From: RHKX01 sp963823565
GTDB taxonomy: Bacteria > Actinomycetota > Thermoleophilia > Solirubrobacterales > 70-9
Direction of reading: 5' to 3'
Assembly (NCBI GenBank): GCA_963823565.1
Contig: CAWGLR010000003.1
Span: 124,001 to 188,000 of the forward strand
DNA length: 64,000 bases
A model generated the notes under the pieces. It did not search any database. It worked only from the letters and a program-made list of their open reading frames with translations, and was not told the DNA's origin. The translations under genes were made by a program, and so were the position numbers. Shown in pieces: positions 1 through 8,054 of the stretch (its first letter is position 1; every line of letters begins with the position of its first letter).

Positions 1-1561
1 GCGGCGGCGGCTCGGAGGCGGCCTCCGCCGGCAGCACCGCGGCGGGGCGGGAGGCGGGCCGCAGCTCGGGCTCGCGGACCGTCTTCGGCGCCAGCGCCGG
101 CTCGCGGCGGTCGGCCATGATCTGCGCGATCTCCTGGTGCTCGATCGTCTCGTTGACGAGCAGGCGGTTGGCGATCTCGTCGAGCAGGTCGCGGTGGTCG
201 GTGATCAGCTGCTGGGCGCCGCGGTAGGCCTCCTCGGCGATCTCGGTGACCTCCTCGTCGCGCCGCTGGCGCATCATCTCGGAGATGTTCCAGTCGCCGG
301 CCGGGACCTGGTGGGAGCGGATCGAGGTCCCCATCCCGTATTCGTAGACCATCGACCGGGCGATCTGGGTGACCTTGGAGAGGTCGTCGGAGGCGCCGGT
401 GGTGACCCGGCCGAAGACGATCTGCTCGGCGACCCGGCCGCCCAGGAGCACCTTCATGTAGTCGACGAGCTCCTGGCGCGACTTCAGGTAGCGGTCCTCC
501 TGCGGCAGGTTCAGCGTGTAGCCCAGCGCCTTGCCGCGGGGGACGATCGAGACCTTCTGCACCTTGTCGACGGTCGGCAGCAGCTCGGAGACCAGCGCGT
601 GCCCGGCCTCGTGCCAGGCGACGACCCGCTTCTCGTGTGGGGTGATCACCTTGCGGCTCTGCAGCCCCGCGACGACCCGCTCGAAGGCGTTCTCGAAGTC
701 CGACTGGGAGATGAAGTCGGCGCGCCGGCGACCGGCCTGGATCGCCGCCTCGTTGCAGAGGTTCCCGAGGTCGGCGCCGGTCAGGCCCGAGGTGTGCTGG
801 GCGACCCGCCGCAGGTCGATGTCCTGCGCGAGCGGCTTTCCGCGCGTGTGGACCGCGAGGATCTCCTCGCGCCCGCGCAGGTCCGGCGGCGGGACGAAGA
901 CCTGCCGGTCGAAGCGCCCGGGCCGCAGCAGGGCGGAGTCCAGCTTGTCGATCAGGTTGGAGGCGGCCATCACGACGACGTCCTCGGAGCCGTGGAAGCC
1001 GTCCATCTCGACGAGCAGCTGGTTCAGGGTCTGGTCCCGCTCGCCGGAGACGTCGTTGCCGCGCGCCGTCCCGACCGCGTCGAGCTCGTCGATGAAGACG
1101 ATAGCCGGGGCGTTCTCGCGCGCCTCCCGGAACAGCCGCCTGATCCGCGCCGCGCCGAGGCCGGCGAAGGTCTCGACGAACGAGGAGGCCGACTGGCCGT
1201 AGAAGTTCGCGCCCGACTCGTGCGCCACGGCCTTGGCCAGCATCGTCTTGCCGGTGCCGGGTGGGCCGTGCAGGAGGATCCCCTGCGGCACCCTTGCGCC
1301 GAGCGACTTGAAGCGCTTCTTGTCGGAGAGGAAGTCGACGACCTCGCGCAGCTCGTCCTTGGTCCCGTCGAGGCCGGCGATGTCGTCCCAGGTCACGCCG
1401 CTGCGGCGCGAGCTCTTGATCTCCATCGGCTTCGTCTTCGGCATCGACGACAGCAGCCGGAACGAGACGTAGACGAGCAGGGCGATCAGCAGGAATGTCA
1501 TCACCCCGCCCCACTCGTACGAGAAGTCCTGGATCTGGTCGAAGATCGACGCGGTCGTCAT
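1..1561 (-). CDS. ftsH: FtsH-type ATP-dependent zinc metalloprotease (3' end outside window)
   Basis: Membrane-bound AAA+ protease that extracts and degrades membrane and short-lived cytosolic proteins. About 520 residues are visible and the frame is open at the window edge. One membrane segment lies at residues 20-36. The AAA domain has Walker A GPPGTGKT (99-106), Walker B IVFIDELDAV (154-163) and an RPGRFDRQ second region of homology. The M41 protease domain has the zinc motif HEAGH (317-321). The family normally has two N-terminal spans around a periplasmic domain of roughly 70 residues. Here the AAA module follows a single short span, so that domain is missing. The pore loop reads TFAG instead of the usual MFVG. 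Its ATG overlaps the stop of the DUF1385 gene (ATGA), so translation is probably coupled. Confidence 0.93.
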   Translation of the reverse strand, partial: MTTASIFDQIQDFSYEWGGVMTFLLIALLVYVSFRLLSSMPKTKPMEIKSSRRSGVTWDDIAGLDGTKDELREVVDFLSDKKRFKSLGARVPQGILLHGPPGTGKTMLAKAVAHESGANFYGQSASSFVETFAGLGAARIRRLFREARENAPAIVFIDELDAVGTARGNDVSGERDQTLNQLLVEMDGFHGSEDVVVMAASNLIDKLDSALLRPGRFDRQVFVPPPDLRGREEILAVHTRGKPLAQDIDLRRVAQHTSGLTGADLGNLCNEAAIQAGRRRADFISQSDFENAFERVVAGLQSRKVITPHEKRVVAWHEAGHALVSELLPTVDKVQKVSIVPRGKALGYTLNLPQEDRYLKSRQELVDYMKVLLGGRVAEQIVFGRVTTGASDDLSKVTQIARSMVYEYGMGTSIRSHQVPAGDWNISEMMRQRRDEEVTEIAEEAYRGAQQLITDHRDLLDEIANRLLVNETIEHQEIAQIMADRREPALAPKTVREPELRPASRPAAVLPAEAASEPPP

Positions 1562-2445
1562 CGTGACTCCCCCTTTTCGGCTTCCAGCGCCGCGTCCAGT
1601 GCGGCCGCTCCGATTTCCATCTGCTCAGCGGTCGGCTCGCGGGTCGCGAACAGTCGCTGGATCGCGTCTCCGGCCGCGTGAACGGCGCGCCCCAGAGGCG
1701 ACTCCGGGTGCTTCTCCGCATGGACGAAGGTCTCGACCGACAACGAGACGCCGGCGACGCCGGCGAGGCTCTGGGCGACGCGGCCGGGGGGGTCGAGCAG
1801 CCGGTTGACCACGAGCTGGCCGGCGGCCGAGAAGACGAGCATCGGGACGATCAGGTTCGAGCCGCACCGCTGGTGCTCCTTGGGAACGAGAGCCGGGTCG
1901 CGCCCCTGCTCGTAGCCGCCGATCGACTTGTGCTCGACGGCGTGGTAGGAGGCGAGCTCGGAGCTCGAGAGCGCCACCAGCGCCGGGGTGAGGCCGATCA
2001 CGCCGATCAGGGTCTCGCGCACCGGCCCGCGCCGCTCGGATCCGCCGCGGATCAGCGCGCTGACCGCCGCGGTCGCCGCGCCGGCCGCGAGCACCTTGGG
2101 GTCCTCGAAGGGAAGGCGCGAGGCGGGAACGGCGCGGCGCGCCAGCGGGATCACCGCGAACGCCTCGGCGAGCCGCAGCGGGCCACGGAGGATCGGCACC
2201 TTCGCGAGGCGGTTGCCGCCGAAGTCGGGCTTCGGCCCGGAGGCCACCTGGATGCTCCCGTCTGGCGTGCGGGCGGCGGCCGCCCAAGACGTCGGGCCAT
2301 GGATCAGAAGGCCGTTGCGCAGGGCCATGCCGCCGAGCCGCAGCGGCTCGTCCTTGTCCCTGGTTCCGTTCGCCGACGCCCCGTTGCTCGAGTCCGCCCG
2401 AACCTCGAACAGACCAGGCGTTCCGTCGCCTCCACCCTCATCCAT
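1558..2445 (-). CDS. DUF1385 family membrane protein
   Basis: A 295-residue member of the DUF1385 family, whose biochemical role is unsettled. Family signatures seen are GGMALRNGLLIHGP near residue 38 and the VEHKSIGGYEQG block with a following RCGSN, plus hydrophobic stretches predicted to be membrane spans. It is the first gene of a two-gene unit with ftsH and overlaps it by 4 nt. On the minus strand TAATCT lies 7 nt before the ATG, a spacing that fits a leaderless transcript and supports this start. The first ~37 residues are polar and not part of the conserved block. The pairing suggests a membrane quality-control role, which is inference only. Confidence 0.85.
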   Translation of the reverse strand: MDEGGGDGTPGLFEVRADSSNGASANGTRDKDEPLRLGGMALRNGLLIHGPTSWAAAARTPDGSIQVASGPKPDFGGNRLAKVPILRGPLRLAEAFAVIPLARRAVPASRLPFEDPKVLAAGAATAAVSALIRGGSERRGPVRETLIGVIGLTPALVALSSSELASYHAVEHKSIGGYEQGRDPALVPKEHQRCGSNLIVPMLVFSAAGQLVVNRLLDPPGRVAQSLAGVAGVSLSVETFVHAEKHPESPLGRAVHAAGDAIQRLFATREPTAEQMEIGAAALDAALEAEKGESR

Positions 2446-2495
2446 CGCGATCAGATTAGCGCCGCGGGCCGGGCCGACCGCTTCAATAGGGAGCG

Positions 2496-3824
2496 ATGGA
2501 GGGGAAGTTGTTCGAAGAAGGGGCCGCGGCGGAGCGGGGCGGAGCGCCTGCGGGAGCGCCGCTGGCGGTGCGGATGCGGCCGCGGATGCTGGAGGAGCTG
2601 GCCGGTCAATCGCACCTGCTCGGAGAGGGCTCGACCCTGCGCACCGCGATCGAGTCGGGCGAGCCGCACTCGATGGTGCTCTACGGGCCGCCCGGCACCG
2701 GGAAGACGACGATCGCCAGGATCGTTGCGACCGCCGCCGACGGCGCCTTCGAGGAGGAGTCGGCGGTCAACGCCGGGCGCGCGGAGGTGCGGGCGATGCT
2801 CCAGCGTGCCCGCGAGCGCCGCCGCACCGGGCGCCGCACGGTCTTCTTCCTCGACGAGATCCACCGCTTCAACAAGGCGCAGCAGGACGCGCTGCTGCCG
2901 GCGGTCGAGGAGGGGCTGGTGACACTGATCGGGGCGACCACCGAGAACCCGTTCTTCGAGGTGAACTCCGCCCTGCTCTCGCGCTCGCAGATCTACGAGC
3001 TGCGGCCGCTGACCGAGGACGAGACGCTGACGGTGCTGCGGCGCGCCCTCGAGGACCCCGAGCGCGGCCTCGAGCGTCCGCCGGCGGTCGACGACGACGC
3101 GCTCGCGATGCTCGCGATGCGTGCGGGCGGCGACGCGCGGCAGGCGCTCGGCGCCCTCGAGCGGGCGGCGAGCACGGTCGGGCCCGACGGCCGGATCGAC
3201 ATCGCCGCCGCCGAGGACGCCCTCCAGCGCAAGGCGGTCCTCTACGACAAAGCCGGCGACAAGCACTACGACTACATCTCGGCGTGGATCAAGTCGACTC
3301 GGGCCTCCGACGTCGACGCCTCGATCTACTACCTGGCGGCGATGCTCGAGGGCGGGGAGGACCCGCGGTTCATCGCCCGCCGGATGGTGATCTTCGCCTC
3401 CGAGGACATCGGCAACGCCGACCCGCAGGCGCTGGCGGTGGCGACGGCGGTGGGTGCGGCCGTCGACCGGGTCGGGATGCCGGAGTGCCGGATCAACCTC
3501 GCCCAGGGAGCCGTCTACATGGCGCTCGCGCCGAAGTCGAACGCGTCCTACGCCGCGCTCGGGCGCGCCGAGGCGCACGTGCGCGAGCACGGCGCCGCCG
3601 AGCCCCCGGCGGCGCTGCGCAGCGCCGCCTACCCGGGGGCGAAGAAGCTCGGCCGCGGCGCCGGGTACCGCTATCCCCACAACGACCCCGGCGCGGTCAA
3701 CGACCAGCAGGCGCTGCCCGACGCCGTCGCCGGGGAGCGATTCTTCGAGCCGACCGACCGCGGGTTCGAGGCGATGCTCGCCGAGCGGCTCGAGCGGATC
3801 CGCAGGGCGCGCAAGGCGCCTTGA
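2496..3824 (+). CDS. rarA: Replication-associated recombination protein A (RarA/MgsA)
   Basis: Clamp-loader-like AAA+ ATPase acting at stalled replication forks. The 442 residues match the usual family length. Visible motifs are Walker A GPPGTGKT (64-71), Walker B VFFLDEIHRF (115-124), sensor GATTENPFFEV, and the C-terminal MgsA tetramerisation region with ASEDIGNADPQAL and KSNASYAAL. AGGGAG lies just before the ATG and may serve as a ribosome binding site. The gene is divergent from DUF1385-ftsH across 50 bp. Its stop codon overlaps the -35 box of the next gene. Confidence 0.94.
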   Translation: MEGKLFEEGAAAERGGAPAGAPLAVRMRPRMLEELAGQSHLLGEGSTLRTAIESGEPHSMVLYGPPGTGKTTIARIVATAADGAFEEESAVNAGRAEVRAMLQRARERRRTGRRTVFFLDEIHRFNKAQQDALLPAVEEGLVTLIGATTENPFFEVNSALLSRSQIYELRPLTEDETLTVLRRALEDPERGLERPPAVDDDALAMLAMRAGGDARQALGALERAASTVGPDGRIDIAAAEDALQRKAVLYDKAGDKHYDYISAWIKSTRASDVDASIYYLAAMLEGGEDPRFIARRMVIFASEDIGNADPQALAVATAVGAAVDRVGMPECRINLAQGAVYMALAPKSNASYAALGRAEAHVREHGAAEPPAALRSAAYPGAKKLGRGAGYRYPHNDPGAVNDQQALPDAVAGERFFEPTDRGFEAMLAERLERIRRARKAP

Positions 3825-3849
3825 CAGGTTGAAAACCCGGGTCTACGGT
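3821..3849 (+). promoter_or_regulatory. Sigma-70-type promoter of the secreted-protein gene
   Basis: TTGACA (3821-3826), a 17-nt spacer and TACGGT (3844-3849). The -35 is a perfect consensus and the -10 fits TANNNT. Only 9 nt separate the -10 from the ATG at 3859, so the transcript would be leaderless or nearly so. The -35 overlaps the rarA stop codon. Confidence 0.7.
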
Positions 3850-3858
3850 CGGTGCCCG

Positions 3859-4761
3859 ATGCGTCGGGGAGCGGCACTCTTTGCGTTCGTCGTCGCCGGC
3901 CTGCTCGGCACCGGAACGGCCGGCGCCAGCTTCCACCTGATGAAGATCAGGGAGGTCGGCAACTCCAATCCGGCCGACTACGTCGAGCTGCAGATGTACG
4001 CCTCCGGCCAGAACCTCGTCGGCGGCCACTTCATCCGCACCTACGCGCGCAACGGCGATCTCGACAGCACCTTCGAGTTCCCGTCGAGCGTACCCAGCGG
4101 CCAGAACCAGCGGACGATTCTCGTCGTGGGCGAGATGCCGTTCCCGGTCACGCCCGATTTCGTCGCAACCGTCGACGATCCCGGCGGCAACATCTCGGTC
4201 GGCGAGTCGGGAGCCGTCTGCTTCCTTTCGACGGTCGCGCCGCTCGCGGGGATCGACTGCGTCTCGTTCGGGTCGTTCTCCGGAGCAACCGGCGGAAACC
4301 CGTCGCCGATGGGAAGGTCCGCGCCGGCGCTGACGGCGGGCACCAGCGTCCACCGGACGATCGCGCCGGGTTGCTCGACCCTGCTCGAGCCCGCTGACGA
4401 TACGAACGACTCCGCCACCGACTTCGCCGTCGGGCCGCCGACCCCCCGCAACAACGCGACGGCTCCGACCGAGACGCCGTGCGCGACTCCCGACAGGAAG
4501 GCGCCGGACACCGAGATCGTCAAGAAGCCGAAGAAGAAGGTCAGCAAGCGCAAGGTCAAGATCACATTCCGCTCGACCGAGAGCGGCTCGACCTTCGAGT
4601 GCAAGCTCGACAAGGCCCCCTTCAAGCCCTGCGACTCCCCCTTCAGGAAGGGGGTCGGCATCGGCAGGCACAAGTTCCAGGTCGCGGCGACGGACAAGGC
4701 CGGGAACGCGGATGCGTCCCCGGCCAAGGTCAAGTTCCGCCGCGTCGCGAAGAAGGGCTGA
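3859..4761 (+). CDS. Secreted protein with lamin-tail-like N-terminus and Ig-like C-terminal module
   Basis: About 300 residues. A signal peptide (MRRGAALFAFVVAGLLGTGT) is followed by a region around IREVGNSNPADYVELQM that resembles lamin-tail-type beta domains found in exported bacterial proteins. A lysine-rich linker (KKPKKKVSKRK) precedes a C-terminal module with STFECKLDKAPFKPC and FQVAATDKAGNAD. From memory this type of module is common in Solirubrobacterales surface proteins. Two Cys pairs could form disulfides outside the cell. The start was chosen over upstream in-frame ATGs because it begins the signal peptide and sits directly behind a consensus promoter. Enzymatic function is not apparent; a cell-surface role is inferred. 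Confidence 0.8.
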   Translation: MRRGAALFAFVVAGLLGTGTAGASFHLMKIREVGNSNPADYVELQMYASGQNLVGGHFIRTYARNGDLDSTFEFPSSVPSGQNQRTILVVGEMPFPVTPDFVATVDDPGGNISVGESGAVCFLSTVAPLAGIDCVSFGSFSGATGGNPSPMGRSAPALTAGTSVHRTIAPGCSTLLEPADDTNDSATDFAVGPPTPRNNATAPTETPCATPDRKAPDTEIVKKPKKKVSKRKVKITFRSTESGSTFECKLDKAPFKPCDSPFRKGVGIGRHKFQVAATDKAGNADASPAKVKFRRVAKKG

Positions 4762-4778
4762 GCCCTAGCTGTAGCTAC

Positions 4779-4905
4779 TCATGAGCCGGAGTCCTGCGGC
4801 TCGACCCCGGACATCGCCAGGTTCATCAGCGCCGGGAAGCCGAGCCCGGCGCCGGCGCCGATCAGCAGCATCGGCGGCATGATGTCGACCAGGAAGGCGC
4901 CGTCG
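4779..4905 (-). pseudogene. Remnant of an MFS (DHA2-type) transporter
   Basis: The minus strand encodes FLVDIMPPMLLIGAGAGLGF followed by PALMNLAMSGVEPQDSGS and a TGA stop. This reads like transmembrane segments 11-12 of actinobacterial drug:H+ antiporters, where DSGLASG would be expected after EPQD. The match ends abruptly at the stop, and the upstream sequence on the same strand no longer looks like a transporter. No start codon or full gene can be assembled. It is a short relic between the secreted-protein gene and the aldehyde dehydrogenase, unrelated in sequence to the intact MFS gene at 59.7 kb. Confidence 0.55.
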
Positions 4906-5026
4906 ACCGCGTCGGCACGCGCTTCCGCGCCGAGGTCCGCAACTCCGAGCGCGACGTCGAGTACGGATGATCGAAGATCCCGACGCGAGGAGCCCTCGCC
5001 GCGAGCCCATATGCTCGCGGCAGCCG

Positions 5027-6586
5027 ATGGGAAGCCTCGAGTCCTTCAATCCGGCGACGGGGGAGCGAATCGGCTCCGTCGAGACGGTCGAGCCCGGCGC
5101 GGTCCAGGGCGTCGTCGACGAGATCGCCGAGGTCCAGACCTTCTGGGGCGAGCTCGGGCCGACCGACCGCGCCCGCTACCTGCGACGGGCCGCCGAAATC
5201 CTCGCCGGCGACGTCGACGAGGTCGCGCGTCTGCTCTCGGCTGAGCAGGGGAAGCCGATCACCGAGGCCTACACGATGGAGGTCGTGCCGACGATCGACG
5301 CGCTGCGGTGGATCGCCGAGGAGGGCCCCGAGATCCTCGCCGAGCAGTCGATCAAGATGGGAAGCGGGCTGTTCCTCGGCAAGCGGGCGAAGTTCGCGTT
5401 CGAGCCGCTCGGCGTCGTCGGCGTGATCGCGCCGTGGAACTACCCGTGGTCGATCCCGTTCGGCGAGGTCGCCGTCGCGCTGATGGCCGGCAACGGCGTC
5501 GCGCTCAAGCCCGCGAGCCTGACGCCGCTTCTCGGCGAGCGGATCCGCGTCGCCTTCGAGAAGGCGGGCGTCCCCGGCGGACTCGTCCGCGACATTCACG
5601 GCGGCGGGGCGGTCGGCCAGGCGCTGTCGGAGTCGACCGCGCGGAAGATCTTCTTCACCGGCTCGGTGCCGGTCGGCTACAAGGTCGGCGAGACGTGCGC
5701 GGCGCGGATGAAGGGCGCGGTGCTCGAGCTCGGCGGCAAGGACCCGGCGATCGTCTGCGCCGACGCGCAGCTCGACAACGCCGCCGACGGGATCGTCTGG
5801 GGCGGCTTCGCGAACGCCGGGCAGACCTGCTCGGGGATCGAGCGCGTCTACGTGGTCGAGGAGGTGGCGGAGCGGTTCGTTGCGATGGTGAGCGAGCGCG
5901 CCGGCCGGCTCCGGGTCGGCGACCCGTCGCGCTGGGAGACGGAGATCGGCCCGATGGTCTCCGAGGACCAGTACGCGGTGGTGAACGAGCTCGTCGACGA
6001 CGCACTCGCCGCCGGCGCCGAGCGCCTCTGCGGCGGGCCGACGGAGGTCCCGGGCTCGCCGGGCTCCTACATCGCGCCGACGGTACTCACCGGCGTCACC
6101 CACGAGATGCGAATCATGCGTGAGGAGATCTTCGGCCCGGTGCTGCCGCTCGTCGTCGTCGCCGACGAGCGGGAGGCGGTCGAGCTCGCCAACGACTCCG
6201 AGTTCGGGCTGGGTGCATCGATCTGGACCCGCGACAAGCACAAGGGCGAGCGGATGGCGCGCCGCATCGAGTCGGGAATGGTCTGGATCAACGACCACTC
6301 CTTCAGCCACGCGGCGATGCAGTGCGCGTGGGGAGGGGTCAAGGACTCGGGCCTCGGCCGCTCCCACTCCAAGTTCGGGCTCTACGAGTGCTCGGAGATC
6401 AAGAACGTCACCTGGAACCCCGCCCGCGGCCGCGACTTCTGGTGGCATCCGTACGACGCGACCCTCGGCGAGGCGATCCGCGCCAGCGCCGGCCTGCTCT
6501 ACGGCGGCGCGGGCTCGCGGGTGAAGGTGATCCGCGAGGGCGGCGGCGCGCTGCTGCGAACGGGGAAGCGGACTATGGGCCGGTAG
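5027..6586 (+). CDS. Aldehyde dehydrogenase family protein
   Basis: NAD(P)-dependent oxidation of an aldehyde to its acid; the substrate cannot be told from sequence. The 519 residues include the cofactor-fold motif PWNYP (136-140), catalytic Glu in ELGGKDP (Glu234) and the nucleophile in GQTCSG (Cys268), then EEIFGPVLPL and a C-terminal extension of about 50 residues past the usual end. The ATG at 5027 begins the conserved MGSLESFNPATGE. TATGCT lies 11 nt upstream, consistent with a short or absent 5' UTR. A longer in-frame upstream extension is not conserved-looking. The gene is monocistronic and convergent with the NUDIX gene. Confidence 0.92.
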   Translation: MGSLESFNPATGERIGSVETVEPGAVQGVVDEIAEVQTFWGELGPTDRARYLRRAAEILAGDVDEVARLLSAEQGKPITEAYTMEVVPTIDALRWIAEEGPEILAEQSIKMGSGLFLGKRAKFAFEPLGVVGVIAPWNYPWSIPFGEVAVALMAGNGVALKPASLTPLLGERIRVAFEKAGVPGGLVRDIHGGGAVGQALSESTARKIFFTGSVPVGYKVGETCAARMKGAVLELGGKDPAIVCADAQLDNAADGIVWGGFANAGQTCSGIERVYVVEEVAERFVAMVSERAGRLRVGDPSRWETEIGPMVSEDQYAVVNELVDDALAAGAERLCGGPTEVPGSPGSYIAPTVLTGVTHEMRIMREEIFGPVLPLVVVADEREAVELANDSEFGLGASIWTRDKHKGERMARRIESGMVWINDHSFSHAAMQCAWGGVKDSGLGRSHSKFGLYECSEIKNVTWNPARGRDFWWHPYDATLGEAIRASAGLLYGGAGSRVKVIREGGGALLRTGKRTMGR

Positions 6587-6641
6587 CCGGGGTGTGAAAC
6601 CGACCTTGGTAGCGATATGCGCGACCTAGATCGGGTTCACG

Positions 6642-6690
6642 GGTGAGATGGATGAACGTTGCGCATACCGCAACGTTCATCCCGTTCACC
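6642..6690. terminator. Extended hairpin between convergent genes
   Basis: A perfect 14-bp inverted repeat (GGATGAACGTTGCG at 6650-6663 and its complement at 6669-6682) surrounds a 5-nt loop. A second outer pairing joins GGTGA (6642-6646) with TCACC (6686-6690). It lies between the convergent aldehyde dehydrogenase and NUDIX genes. There is no T-tract, so it is either an atypical bidirectional terminator or a binding site. Confidence 0.5.
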
Positions 6691-6749
6691 GTCGGGCCTG
6701 GCCGCCCCCTCACTGCCACAACCCCCCGGGCAGCGACTGCGCGTCGGGC

Positions 6750-7253
6750 CTACGAACCCCGCAGCTTTCGCAGCGCCGCCCGCTCGCCCTCGAACGCGGG
6801 CTCGGGGAACTCGTCGAGCGTGAACCAGCCGGCCTCGGTCGACTCCTCGGAGACGACGAGCTCGCCGCCGATCAGGTCGCAGCGGTAGGCGACGTCGAAG
6901 ATCGAGATCGCGTCGTCCCCGTCTCCGTATGAGGATGAGAAGACGCCGATCACCTCGACCGGATCGACGTCGAGCGAGGTCTCCTCGCCGACCTCGCGAA
7001 CGATCGCCTCGGGCCCGCTCTCGCCGGACTCGACGAAGCCGCCGGGCATGTTCCACTCGCCCATGTAGGGCTCGCCGCCGCGGCGCAGCGCGAGGTACTC
7101 GCCGTCGCGCTCGATCCAGGCCTGCACGGTCGGCGATGGGTTGTCGTAGTGGACGAATCCGCAGTTCGGGCAGGCGGGGCGATCGGGATCGGGGCCGTCC
7201 GAGGCCCTGAGCTCGAGCTCGGTCGCGCAGTTGGGGCAGAAGCGGAACTCCAT
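6750..7253 (-). CDS. NUDIX hydrolase with N-terminal zinc ribbon
   Basis: Hydrolyses a nucleoside diphosphate linked to another moiety; the substrate is unknown. The 167 residues open with a zinc ribbon (CPNC near residue 6 and CPNC near residue 28). The Nudix box GGFVESGESGPEAIVREV plus GEE near residue 72 preserves the GX5EX7REUXEE pattern. Zinc ribbon plus Nudix recalls NADH pyrophosphatase NudC, but the protein is much shorter and lacks the middle domain, so a generic NUDIX name is safer. It is monocistronic and convergent with the aldehyde dehydrogenase. Confidence 0.9.
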   Translation of the reverse strand: MEFRFCPNCATELELRASDGPDPDRPACPNCGFVHYDNPSPTVQAWIERDGEYLALRRGGEPYMGEWNMPGGFVESGESGPEAIVREVGEETSLDVDPVEVIGVFSSSYGDGDDAISIFDVAYRCDLIGGELVVSEESTEAGWFTLDEFPEPAFEGERAALRKLRGS

Positions 7254-7285
7254 TGCGGCCCGACGCTATCCGAGCGACGGGCCGG

Positions 7286-7684
7286 CTAGCCGCGCAGCCG
7301 CTTGGCGCGGGCGGTGCGTGCCATCGCCTCGAAGGCCTCCTCGACCTGGCGCTCGCTCGCGCCGGTGCTCATCGCGAGCGAGCTCGCGAGCGTCGCGGGC
7401 TCGACCTCGGCGGCCGCGAGGCCGCGCTCGACCGCGGGGGCCTCGCTCCGCGGCAGCTCGGCGGCGAGCGCCGTCGCGAGCCCCCGCCGGTGCTCGCGCC
7501 GCTCGGCGCCCCGCATCGCCTCCAGCGACTGCAGCGCCAGCGAGCTCTGGGCCGCGGCGAGCTGGGAGACCCGCGGCTTGCCCCCGGTCGCCCGGGCGTG
7601 GCCGGTCTTGGCGGCGGTCGCCGGTGAGGCGACGGCGATCGCCGCGGTGGCTGCCGTGGCGGCGAGCTTGCTGCGGCGCTTCAT
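7286..7684 (-). CDS. Small exported Ala-rich protein, unknown function
   Basis: About 132 residues beginning MKRRSKLAATAATAAIAVAS, a typical signal peptide with a likely cleavage near PATAAKTG. The mature part is helical, charged and Ala/Glu/Arg-rich, with no domain I recognise. An upstream in-frame ATG would add 13 residues before the signal peptide, so the inner ATG is preferred. CAGAAT lies 7 nt before it, close to the TANNNT spacing seen elsewhere here. It shares a divergent intergenic region with the small membrane protein at 7797. Confidence 0.65.
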   Translation of the reverse strand: MKRRSKLAATAATAAIAVASPATAAKTGHARATGGKPRVSQLAAAQSSLALQSLEAMRGAERREHRRGLATALAAELPRSEAPAVERGLAAAEVEPATLASSLAMSTGASERQVEEAFEAMARTARAKRLRG

Positions 7685-7796
7685 GCGAGCGATTCTGGAC
7701 GGCGCCCCTAAGCGCAGGGTCAAAGCCCGTCAACGGGGTACCCCCGGAGCACCGGGCGCGGGGGGCGCCGCCATCTCGACCACCGGAGGAGCCCAC

Positions 7797-8039
7797 GTGA
7801 TCATCGCCGCGATCGTCGTCGTCTGCATCGTCCTCGCAATCCTCGCCTTCCTGCTGCCCCGCCTCTCCCACGGACCGCAAAAGGGAGTCGACAGGTCGCT
7901 GTCGGTCCCGCAACGGGCCGCAGGCTCGGCTCCGGGCAAGGTCGGCGAGTGGCTCAGCAAGCCGTTCTCGAAGTCGCGGAGGGCGACGAACAAGAGCGCG
8001 TCCAAGGGCCGCGAGGGGCGTTCGAAGCTGCCGATGTAG
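7797..8039 (+). CDS. Small single-span membrane protein (DUF6411-like)
   Basis: 80 residues from a GTG start with a strong GGAGGA six nt upstream. One N-terminal membrane span (MIIAAIVVVCIVLAILAFLL) is followed by a basic cytoplasmic tail containing KVGEWLSKPFSKSRRA and ending KLPM. The layout recalls a small actinobacterial family I remember as DUF6411, but this was not checked. Function unknown. It ends 15 nt before ccmA and could be read into that operon. Confidence 0.65.
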   Translation: MIIAAIVVVCIVLAILAFLLPRLSHGPQKGVDRSLSVPQRAAGSAPGKVGEWLSKPFSKSRRATNKSASKGREGRSKLPM

Positions 8040-8042
8040 CTC

Positions 8043-8048
8043 TAGATT
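8043..8048 (+). promoter_or_regulatory. -10 element of the ccm-hem operon
   Basis: TAGATT ends 6 nt before the GTG of ccmA, with TTCGAA at 8021-8026 as a possible weak -35 (16-nt spacer). The position implies leaderless transcription of the cytochrome/heme operon. Confidence 0.5.
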
Positions 8049-8054
8049 GGGGGC

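Noticed and set aside
4765..5049. 94-codon minus-strand gene
   Set aside because: Arg-rich frame without ribosome binding site; the transporter-like peptide is in a different frame.
6750..7253. NADH pyrophosphatase NudC
   Set aside because: Has the zinc ribbon and Nudix box but is about 100 residues too short and lacks the NudC middle region and SQPWPFP motif.
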